Below, one piece after another: positions 1 to 7,581 of a stretch of DNA of 24,090 nucleotides. The stretch comes from a virus, in the IMG/VR virus record IMGVR_UViG_3300047354_000033, positions 1 through 24,090 of that record; one strand, 5' to 3'. Positions within the stretch are counted from its first letter, which is position 1; each line of letters begins with the position of its first letter. The notes beneath the pieces were generated by a model. It worked only from the letters and a program-made list of their open reading frames with translations, ran no database searches and was not told where the DNA came from. The position numbers were made by a program, and so were the translations under genes.

Positions 1-3000
1 TTGTTGGTAGTTATCGGTCGCCAACACTTCGTCAAGTTTCGTCCTGACTACTTCTTTCTGCGGCGCTAATCGAGTCACGTTCTGGGTAAGAAACGTTCTT
101 GGACTTTGTTCTGGTTTGCCTAACAGATCTGTTTTCTTATTGGCTGGCCCCGTTCCAAGCGTATGATACGCAACTCGTTCGTAAAACGTAGCACCGCGTA
201 AATCATCGACTGTTCCATCGGAGGTTACCGTTTGAGTAATCTTACGGACTTGAGCGGGAAGAGGTATGTAACTGGAAAGTAACTTGGCGGTAGCGTTCTT
301 TACCATTTCATCCGTCCCAGTCGCCAACTCTTTACCTGTTTTATAACCAGCAGTAAGAGGCTGTTCGGCAAGAAGCGTGGTAAGGGAAGATCTCATTACG
401 GTTACAAGGTCTTGATCTTTTTGTAGAACAGGTAAACCAGATTCGTCTTCTGATTTTTTCATTTCCAACCACACAGCCACATCAGCTCCCATCGCTAACG
501 GCCCACTCCAAGGCATATTAGCAACGTAATTAACGCCTAAAGCATCGTAAGGTTTGAGTTTGTTCTTTTTCTTCTGATCGTCCGTCATCCAAGACAGACC
601 GCCCGTTAACCCGCCTTCCGACGCCATAAGGTAACCAGTCGCGAACAAACCAGTACCGACCATTAAGTCAGTCAATGCCTCGGAGTTATATTTGGAACGT
701 CTGGCAGTAGCCGTCTCAACCTTTTCCGTAAGTTCTTTTATAGCGTCTTCAAGTCCTTTTATTCGATCTGGATTGGTTTCCTTTCGCAAACTGTCTTGAG
801 CGGCTTTCAGTTGATTTGAAAAGCGTTTGATCTTGGAGGAGTAAGGATTAAAAAAAGAAGCTTTGATCACACCGAGAAAAGGCATGGAATAATGGCCTAG
901 TCTGTAAGCACCTCTAATCGGAACGCCTATGTACGGCATGAAAGCACGTATTAAATTACCTAAAATGGGAGATGTTTCCTGCCGACTGCCGTCCGATAGT
1001 TTGTTAAGGGAGCGTATAATAGCTTCCGAAAAAGGTTCGTGTACGTCTTCTACTCTGTCCACGTTGGAAGCAAACAACAACTCTTCGTTAACTTGATTAA
1101 TCTCGTCGTAAAAGTTGGAAACGTCGTCAAGTACGGCAAGACCGTCGTTATCTCTCCAAGCAGACTCGTACAGTTCCTTTGCGTATTTCTCGGCTTTAGC
1201 TGGATCGCTCGGGAACTTTCTTATTCCGTTCTTCGTAGCTTCCGACCACATCCTTCCCTTGATGATTTGACGCTTGAATACTTCGTCTACTGACTGGATA
1301 CCTCGAACACCTAAAGACAGGATATGCCAGAAGTTACGGGAATTAATCCACCTTCCAAACACGTTTCCTACGTTTTCAACAGCTTCTGCTTGTCTCTTAG
1401 AATCGTTCCATGCTTTTGCAATCAACGCGTCTTCGCCTCTTGGTAGTGACGTTTGCGAAATTTCATCAGAAAACTTACCGACGGTTTTTGTGGTTGCTCC
1501 TAAATTCTGTTGAAAGGTGCGCTTCACCGCTGTTCCTAGACCTTGCAAGTCGGTCAACATCTTCATTGCTCCGAATAAATCCGCTTGAGCGTACCTTATT
1601 GCTTTGGTCATACCCGTTTGATTCAAGGTGACGTTGGCAAGGAAACCGCCTACGGGTCTGAAGAATTGCTTAAACGTAGCTAGTACGTTCGTTCCTACGC
1701 CAGCAAACACCGAAGGTAATTGATCAATTAAAGCAAGTTGACGGGCTAATTGTATGGCGTTTAAACCTTGTGTAATTACGTTTATCCCGTCTTTGTTCAA
1801 GGCAGCGTCGAAATGGTCGCGGTAGTTACCGTAGATTTCCATGCGTTGTTGAGCGGCGTTTATATCTGCTTGAGCTTTGTCGATGTCAGCAACCCGCTTT
1901 TTCATACGGGCTTTGGACTGTTGGATCTTTTCTCTTAACTCGGCAGAACGAGACGGTTTGGTCGGGCCTTTTGGTTTAGGTGTAGTCTCGGCTCTCATGT
2001 CACCCATGATTCCACGTCCTTCGACTTCAGCAACCCTAGCTAATTCCTTTTCGAGTTCAACCACCTTCAAAGCTTCTGCTTCTGCGTCCCTGTAAAATTT
2101 AATACGGTCTTCCAAATCTTTTATCTTCGGGTCTTCTGGAAGTTTAGGCATACCTGCTTTTGCTCTGGCTTGTTCTAGGTCGCCAAAACGTTCACGACGT
2201 TGATTCAACTCCTTTTCAAGACGCGCTGCTTTTGTTTCATGGGCTTTGCGTATCTTCTCCGCTTGGAACTCAGGCGTCATTTCCTTCGCAGCTTTATCAA
2301 TTTCTTGAACACGATTTCTCATGTTCTTTTTAAGAAACGCAATGTCGGCTTCTACTTGTTCCAACCGACCAGACGCTTTTTTCGGCCCCGTAGGTTTCTT
2401 AGAGACTTCACCACGCTGCGCTCCTAACGGCCCAGTCTCAACGGCAAGTAAACGTTCCCGTTCTTTCAGTCGTTCTCCAAGTCGTATAGCTTCCCGTTCG
2501 TTTGCTTCGTGAAATTTTATACGCGCCTTTAAATCTTTAATCTCAGCGTCGGCTTCTTTCTTTTTAGGGATGTCTTTAACTTTAAGCTTTGCATCGTCTC
2601 CAAAACGCTTTTGAAGTTTTTCCAACTTCTTTTTAAGGACGTCTTTTTCTTTCGCTTCTTTCTTCGCAGACTGTTCGGGCGTTAGTTCTTTAGCGGGTTT
2701 CTTCTTACCAATCTTCTTGCCAGTCTTTTTAACTTCGGGCTTAACACCTAAGTAGTCCTTCATCAGTTTCGACAGGTCAGTTTCTTCACCGCCGTCCAAC
2801 CGTTCTCTCAAGCTGTTTTCCAACTTATTTAACGCATCGTCTTCTTTGAGCGCGCGCTGACTAAACTTACCTTCCCAACTGTATCGATTAGAATCTTTAC
2901 GCGACCCTTGTACGAGCCGTCCACCTGCTGTCTTGGATAAATCCAAAAGCTTACTGTTTAATTTTCTTAAAGTTACGACAGCATCTAGGGCGTTACCAAC

Positions 3001-4287
3001 GGCTTCCGTGTCGTCTTTCTTCTTAGCTAACGTCAATAAACTTTGCCCCAGACGTCTATGTACACGCTCATTAAGGCGTTCTGCGTCTCTGTGTACCTTT
3101 ACGCCTTCGTTAGAAACAGTTTCGCTGTCTATACTTTCCCAACGCTTTATAAGGGCGTTCAGTTCGTCGTCGTCTGGATCGCTTGGGGTTTCCTTGGTCG
3201 GCGTTTTAGGCGGCGTTGGAGCGTCGTCCACTACGTCTTTCTTTAACGGTACTGGGTTCTTTTCCCTAGCGCTTATGGCTTTACTCGCTTTTACAATACC
3301 GTTCAAAGCGTCGTCTATTATTTCTTCAGCGTGTTCGATGTCCCTTAACTGTTTTAAAGCTACGCTAAGTCCCACGTCTTTACCTGTCTGAGCGTAACCG
3401 CCTCCCCAACTATACTTGAGATTGTCAGGCAAAGGTTCTTTTGCTTTCTTAATCGTTTCTTGAACTTCCGCCTTTTGCTTTGCTAGGGAATCCTTGGCGT
3501 TCAGAACGGCTTTTTCTGCTTGTCCACGTCCCCACGACCCAGTCTTAGACCAAGCGGTGAACAACGTATTCATGCCCGTGTTCATGGCTCCGCCTATTCC
3601 TCCGCTTAAAAGCAAGTCGTACTCGTCGAAGTTGTCCCTTTCGTTTAGAAGCAGTTGAGTTGATTGCCTTAAAGCCGATTCAGCCATTCCCAACGCTGCT
3701 CCACTTACAAACGTCTTCGTCCCGTTTACTACGAGGTTTCGACCTTTCCACGTCTCCTTACCGATTGCAGGACGGCCCAGCGCAAAGACGCCTTTGTTCA
3801 CCTTGTCGAATATGAAAGTAGTACCAAATACGCTAGCTGCGATGGCTTCTCCCGCAGAAAACTCTTCTTGAATGCCGTAAGATTTTCGAACAGCTTGACC
3901 GAGTAAATTGGAACCGCCCCATATTAAAGCTTCGGCTCCGATTAGACCTACTACACCAGCCACGGTCGAACCGCCTTCAGGCGCTACAATACCTAGTTTA
4001 CTTACATGACTAGCACCGCGTAGGAACTTCATAGCTGGACGGTACTTATTGAGCAGGTACTGCATACCTATACCCACGCCTAACTCAGTACCGATTCCAG
4101 CAGCAGTACCTTCTATATACTTCCCCGTTTCAATCTCCGAGTTGACCTGAGACATCGCTTCCACGACGTTTTGATCTACGGTCGGCATAGGCGCAGCTTC
4201 TTGTTCCGTTTGTGGGTCTGCAATCTTGAAGTTTTCCAAGTTCCCTTCGTCAGCTGATTGAAGTAAAGACTCTGTAAAAGTACTCAT
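1..4287 (-). CDS. gp16-like internal virion (core/ejection) protein, 3' end outside window
   Basis: The reading frame is open from an ATG at 4287 to the left edge, at least 1429 codons, so the C-terminus is missing. Position directly after the gp14 and gp15 equivalents, the great length and the alternation of glycine-rich hydrophobic stretches (about residues 60-140) with highly charged helical regions identify it as the T7 gp16-type core protein, ejected into the host envelope at infection. It starts MSTFTESLLQSADEG and shows no lysozyme-like transglycosylase signature in its first few hundred residues, unlike T7 gp16, whose muralytic domain is N-terminal. Residues about 400-810 are Lys/Glu-rich and probably coiled coil, and contain a 135-residue tandem repeat. 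The start overlaps the gp15 stop by one base (TAATG), so translation is probably coupled. T7 gp16 is about 1318 residues, so this one is longer. The assignment by synteny is strong; the internal architecture is inferred. Confidence 0.85.
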   Translation of the reverse strand, partial: MSTFTESLLQSADEGNLENFKIADPQTEQEAAPMPTVDQNVVEAMSQVNSEIETGKYIEGTAAGIGTELGVGIGMQYLLNKYRPAMKFLRGASHVSKLGIVAPEGGSTVAGVVGLIGAEALIWGGSNLLGQAVRKSYGIQEEFSAGEAIAASVFGTTFIFDKVNKGVFALGRPAIGKETWKGRNLVVNGTKTFVSGAALGMAESALRQSTQLLLNERDNFDEYDLLLSGGIGGAMNTGMNTLFTAWSKTGSWGRGQAEKAVLNAKDSLAKQKAEVQETIKKAKEPLPDNLKYSWGGGYAQTGKDVGLSVALKQLRDIEHAEEIIDDALNGIVKASKAISAREKNPVPLKKDVVDDAPTPPKTPTKETPSDPDDDELNALIKRWESIDSETVSNEGVKVHRDAERLNERVHRRLGQSLLTLAKKKDDTEAVGNALDAVVTLRKLNSKLLDLSKTAGGRLVQGSRKDSNRYSWEGKFSQRALKEDDALNKLENSLRERLDGGEETDLSKLMKDYLGVKPEVKKTGKKIGKKKPAKELTPEQSAKKEAKEKDVLKKKLEKLQKRFGDDAKLKVKDIPKKKEADAEIKDLKARIKFHEANEREAIRLGERLKERERLLAVETGPLGAQRGEVSKKPTGPKKASGRLEQVEADIAFLKKNMRNRVQEIDKAAKEMTPEFQAEKIRKAHETKAARLEKELNQRRERFGDLEQARAKAGMPKLPEDPKIKDLEDRIKFYRDAEAEALKVVELEKELARVAEVEGRGIMGDMRAETTPKPKGPTKPSRSAELREKIQQSKARMKKRVADIDKAQADINAAQQRMEIYGNYRDHFDAALNKDGINVITQGLNAIQLARQLALIDQLPSVFAGVGTNVLATFKQFFRPVGGFLANVTLNQTGMTKAIRYAQADLFGAMKMLTDLQGLGTAVKRTFQQNLGATTKTVGKFSDEISQTSLPRGEDALIAKAWNDSKRQAEAVENVGNVFGRWINSRNFWHILSLGVRGIQSVDEVFKRQIIKGRMWSEATKNGIRKFPSDPAKAEKYAKELYESAWRDNDGLAVLDDVSNFYDEINQVNEELLFASNVDRVEDVHEPFSEAIIRSLNKLSDGSRQETSPILGNLIRAFMPYIGVPIRGAYRLGHYSMPFLGVIKASFFNPYSSKIKRFSNQLKAAQDSLRKETNPDRIKGLEDAIKELTEKVETATARRSKYNSEALTDLMVGTGLFATGYLMASEGGLTGGLSWMTDDQKKKNKLKPYDALGVNYVANMPWSGPLAMGADVAVWLEMKKSEDESGLPVLQKDQDLVTVMRSSLTTLLAEQPLTAGYKTGKELATGTDEMVKNATAKLLSSYIPLPAQVRKITQTVTSDGTVDDLRGATFYERVAYHTLGTGPANKKTDLLGKPEQSPRTFLTQNVTRLAPQKEVVRTKLDEVLATDNYQQ
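1876..2688 (-). repeat. tandem ~135-residue coding duplication inside gp16
   Basis: Two adjacent copies (about 2284-2688 and 1876-2283) encode diverged versions of one helical unit. Copy A opens ELTPEQSAKKEAK and copy B EMTPEFQAEKIRKA. Both then have RFGD about 27-29 residues in, IKDLKARIKFH versus IKDLEDRIKFY, a Pro/Lys patch (KKPTGPKK versus PKPKGPTKP) and a closing RVQEIDKA versus RVADIDKA. The order and spacing of these landmarks are kept, while identity between them is modest. This indicates an old internal duplication that lengthened a coiled-coil rod, not a recent DNA repeat. Confidence 0.75.
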
Positions 4288-6551
4288 TAATTAGATAAAA
4301 GGTTGTCTTGTGCTGTGGCAAAAGCTTCAAACGTAGCCTCGTCGTAAATACCGAATTTTTGATATAAATCTCTAATTTCTTCTTCGTCGGTTGTTAACGG
4401 TTTTCGGTCTATGTCTTTTTGAAAAACTCTTGCCCAATCCTGTAATACTGTTCTTAGTTCTAACTGGTTTCTAAAAAGCTTAACATCGTCAGCGTCCATT
4501 CTAGCTTTAGCTAAATCGTCAGCGCTTTCTGGAGTCCATTCCGAGTAACCGAAGTTATACAAAGAGCGTCTAAACGCATCGATGTGTTCGTTCTTTTTCA
4601 TTTCAACACGGTCTTTTTCGATGTCCTCAGACTTTATCATTGTACCCCTGACACCTCTTAACGGTGCGTTAGGAGCTGCGTTTGGAATAAAATCTAAAAG
4701 TTTTAAGCTTCCGTATTCCACGTCGTCGAACGGCCACGGCTTATCTATCTCGGCTTTCCCTTTTTCTTGAATTTTAACAGCTTCATCTTCGCCTACATCG
4801 AAAGATCCAGTTTTGATTGCCGACGTAATAGCTTCAGCTTCGCGTTCAAACCTTTTCTTTTCGTCTGCAATCGCTTGAGTACGTTCGTCACGTAAAGCTT
4901 TTTCCCTTTGATCGGGCGGTAAATCTGCAACTTCCTTTGCTTTTTCAATCAAGCGCTCATTAATAAAAGGCATGGCTCTTAAAACAAAAGCATCGTCAAA
5001 GCCGTCTGGTAGATCGTCCGCGTCTATATCTCCAACGTCCGACGTCATCATTTTAAGGTTGTTACCTAAAGCGTTCTTGGCAGTCTTGTAGACGTCCAAC
5101 TCAACGATGTAATCGCCTTTGGTTTCTTCTTTGTCCGCTTCAATAAGTTCGGTAAAACCCGTCACACGGTACTGTTTTTTTTCGTCTTTAAGGAAGTCTA
5201 CCACGTCCTTACCGATGTTCTCAGGTAGTTGTTTCCACGCTCTAAATTCCGCTACTTCTTGCTCTCTTACTTCTGGACTTAACGCCGAAGGAGGAAGCGG
5301 GCTGATCTGGGCTGCCTCAAAACCGTCGTTTATTTTTCCTATGTTATCGTAGTAAAGATTATACGCTTCGTCGCTTATATTAGGTTGGTTAGCTAGAACC
5401 CTCAAAGACTCAAAGAACACGTTCAAAGGTGCTTCAGATTCTTTCACGCTCTCGATAAGTCCTTGTATCTCGTCTTCTCCCGCTCCCAACGCTCTATAGG
5501 TGTCGATCATTTCCTTGGTAGTCGAGTTGTTGACCACGCCTGTACGTAAAGACGACATAGCGTTAACTACTCGATTGGAGAACCTACGACCTTGTCTAGC
5601 CAATGTGTCAGTACTGGACGTACGCAACGAACTAGCAAGGCTACGATTCAACGGGTTCAGTAAAGTCTTTGCGTCCGTAGTTCTAAATATCGGCTTCTTG
5701 TTTACTTGTATGACGTTCATGGCTGCAAGCATACGCTCGGCGTCTGCATACCTACCGTTAGCCAACAATGCGTCCACCTGTCTAACGTAACCGTTGACAA
5801 TGATTTTACTACGGGTCTTCGGGTCGTTTACTCCTGCTTCTTTTAAAAGTTTCTCACGGTTCTGAGCGGTCAGTTGTAATCCAGCCGTGTCAAGTCCGAT
5901 AGGTTGTCCCGTGTTTGGGTCTACCCGTCGTCTAGTCATCATGTCCAGTTCCAGACCTAGTTCTTCCGATTGACCGTTTACGATAAAGTCGTCCATCTTC
6001 TTGTCGTAAGCTTTCAACATATCAGCCTTAAACGGGCCTGTTACAGCGTTCCAAAGTACTTTACCTCCGTCGCTGCTGGCTGCGTCCTGACCTACTTCTT
6101 CGCTAAACGACTCCCATTGACCTTTCATAAACCCGTCAACGGCTTCTAGAAACTCGCCTTGGTTCTTATACTTCTCCAAGTCTAGTAACTCGTCTGCCGA
6201 TGACTGCATGGACGGTAACAAGTTGTTGTTCACAGCTCGTTTAAGAAGCGTGTTACGATACGCCTTGTTGCGTTGAATGCTTAGAAAGGTGTCGGGTTCA
6301 GTCTTGCGTATCTCTTCGAGTACGTCTGCGTCGCTGACCGTAAGAGCTTCTTGCGCGCCTATCTGTCCTTGTACTTGACCTAACGCCCCATACTCTTTCA
6401 ACGCCGTGTTAAAGCCAGAAAGCGTATCAGCCAGATCCATCAACTTATTGCGACCCGCTTGTTGAACGGCTACACCGAAGTTACCGCCGCTCTGAACGGT
6501 CGCTTGAAGTTGCGGTGCGTCAGGAAGATCTCGTACTTGTACTCTAGCCAT
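4287..6551 (-). CDS. gp15-like internal virion (core) protein
   Basis: This 754-residue protein has almost the length of T7 gp15 (747) and sits between the gp14 and gp16 equivalents, the conserved position. It starts MARVQVRDLPDAPQLQATVQ, is predominantly helical and charged, and has no signal peptide or transmembrane segment. In T7, gp15 and gp16 form the inner core that is ejected to make a periplasmic conduit and help pull DNA into the cell. Both ends overlap neighbours by one base: its ATG shares the A of the upstream gp14 stop region (TAATG at 6549-6553) and its stop does the same with the gp16 start (4285-4289). I rely on length, composition and synteny more than on a specific motif. 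Confidence 0.82.
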   Translation of the reverse strand: MARVQVRDLPDAPQLQATVQSGGNFGVAVQQAGRNKLMDLADTLSGFNTALKEYGALGQVQGQIGAQEALTVSDADVLEEIRKTEPDTFLSIQRNKAYRNTLLKRAVNNNLLPSMQSSADELLDLEKYKNQGEFLEAVDGFMKGQWESFSEEVGQDAASSDGGKVLWNAVTGPFKADMLKAYDKKMDDFIVNGQSEELGLELDMMTRRRVDPNTGQPIGLDTAGLQLTAQNREKLLKEAGVNDPKTRSKIIVNGYVRQVDALLANGRYADAERMLAAMNVIQVNKKPIFRTTDAKTLLNPLNRSLASSLRTSSTDTLARQGRRFSNRVVNAMSSLRTGVVNNSTTKEMIDTYRALGAGEDEIQGLIESVKESEAPLNVFFESLRVLANQPNISDEAYNLYYDNIGKINDGFEAAQISPLPPSALSPEVREQEVAEFRAWKQLPENIGKDVVDFLKDEKKQYRVTGFTELIEADKEETKGDYIVELDVYKTAKNALGNNLKMMTSDVGDIDADDLPDGFDDAFVLRAMPFINERLIEKAKEVADLPPDQREKALRDERTQAIADEKKRFEREAEAITSAIKTGSFDVGEDEAVKIQEKGKAEIDKPWPFDDVEYGSLKLLDFIPNAAPNAPLRGVRGTMIKSEDIEKDRVEMKKNEHIDAFRRSLYNFGYSEWTPESADDLAKARMDADDVKLFRNQLELRTVLQDWARVFQKDIDRKPLTTDEEEIRDLYQKFGIYDEATFEAFATAQDNLLSN

Positions 6552-7099
6552 TACGATATTTTAGGTTTGTTCAATTCACGTTGTAGTTCCAACCCAGAGC
6601 GATACCCGCTTAGTCCACTGCTTGCTACGTTCACAGCTCCCGTCAAGAAGCTCGGTCTGTTGATTGGTCTGTTAATGTCGATAAGTCTGTTCTGTGAACG
6701 GAAGCCAGCGTCGGTAAGAGCCAGTCCCGTTTGTAAATCTTTCATTTCCTGCTGACGGGTAACACCCATCCGATAGGCCGCTTCCTGACGTACGTAGTCG
6801 TCCAGTAACGCATCTACCGATAAACCTGCTACACCTGACTCACCTGCGCTTACGGTAGCCGTAGACATCGCTTCAAGGGCTTTCTTCGACACTTCTCCGA
6901 TCTCACGTGCCGTAGCTTCCTGCTCTTGTGCCTGACGAATACGGATCGAACGCTGTTCCATTAACGAACGCTGACGCTCGGCATCCGCTGCTCTTTGTTG
7001 AAATTGAGCTTGTTGCTTCGCCTGACGGCGTTGTCCTGCGTATTGAAGTCCTGCCGATCCTGCTCCTAACGCAAGCCCTGCTAATGCTATTGAACACAT
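6551..7099 (-). CDS. gp14-like internal virion protein
   Basis: The product has 182 residues (T7 gp14 has 196). It begins MCSIALAGLALGAGSAGLQY, matching the T7 gp14 pattern of an MC start followed by a short Ala/Gly-rich hydrophobic segment. A long Gln/Arg-rich helical stretch follows (about residues 23-70), typical of this small core protein that is ejected first and inserts in the outer membrane. The gene starts two bases after the stop of the gp13-like gene and overlaps the gp15 start by one base. No Shine-Dalgarno sequence is obvious, so translation probably depends on the ribosomes finishing gp13. Confidence 0.85.
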   Translation of the reverse strand: MCSIALAGLALGAGSAGLQYAGQRRQAKQQAQFQQRAADAERQRSLMEQRSIRIRQAQEQEATAREIGEVSKKALEAMSTATVSAGESGVAGLSVDALLDDYVRQEAAYRMGVTRQQEMKDLQTGLALTDAGFRSQNRLIDINRPINRPSFLTGAVNVASSGLSGYRSGLELQRELNKPKIS

Positions 7100-7101
7100 G
7101 A

Positions 7102-7581
7102 TTAATTCAGTTGTTTATATATGGTAAATTGTTTGTAGTTGTCGATTCCGACGTCCGACCAAGTAGCGCCTAGCCAAGTCAACCAGCGAACTGATAACTC
7201 GTTACTTTCGCATACTATGTTAGTTAAAGCCTTGTAGTCGCCCATAAGACGTCCTACCCATTCCTTTGAATGTTTAATGAAAGTTCTCTTGATGTTGTGA
7301 ATACGGTAAGTACCTAGTAGCCAGATGATTCCAACGTCTTTTGCCTTGTCCGATTGAGTCACTCCAAAGCTTGCAACCGTACGACAGTCCTTAGTAGTTA
7401 TCGTCCAAGCTTCCTCGGACGCTTCATACGACTGTTCTAATGCAAGTCTAGGATGTTCACCCAGTCCGATGCATTCCAACATATCAGCCATTCTCATGTC
7501 TTCGTAAATCTGAGGAGCGTCGAAATGACCGTCGGCAGGTGCAATCGTACAGTCGCTGTAGACATATTCATTAAGCTCCAT
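7102..7581 (-). CDS. gp13-like protein (GNAT-fold, DUF2833-type)
   Basis: From the ATG at 7581 the product has 159 residues. The second half resembles T7 gp13 closely in layout: a helix (VGRLMGDYKALTNIV), then SNELSVRWLTWLGATW (T7 has NTSHIRFLKTIGAVF), then KQFTIYKQL (T7 GQFQLFTI). This is the acetyltransferase-like fold of gp13, a protein found in T7 virion preparations and needed for proper internal assembly; catalysis is not established. The frame extends upstream to a TTG at 7614, but I prefer the ATG because GAGG lies ten bases before it and the overlap with the gp12 gene shrinks from 44 to 11 bases. The position between gp12 and gp14 equivalents is conserved. Confidence 0.78.
   Translation of the reverse strand: MELNEYVYSDCTIAPADGHFDAPQIYEDMRMADMLECIGLGEHPRLALEQSYEASEEAWTITTKDCRTVASFGVTQSDKAKDVGIIWLLGTYRIHNIKRTFIKHSKEWVGRLMGDYKALTNIVCESNELSVRWLTWLGATWSDVGIDNYKQFTIYKQLN

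Noticed and set aside
2933-3391. A 152-codon plus-strand open frame
   Set aside because: It lies antisense inside the gp16 gene, is rich in Ser/Leu/Phe as expected for the complement of a Lys/Glu-rich coding sequence, and shows no ribosome site or known domain.
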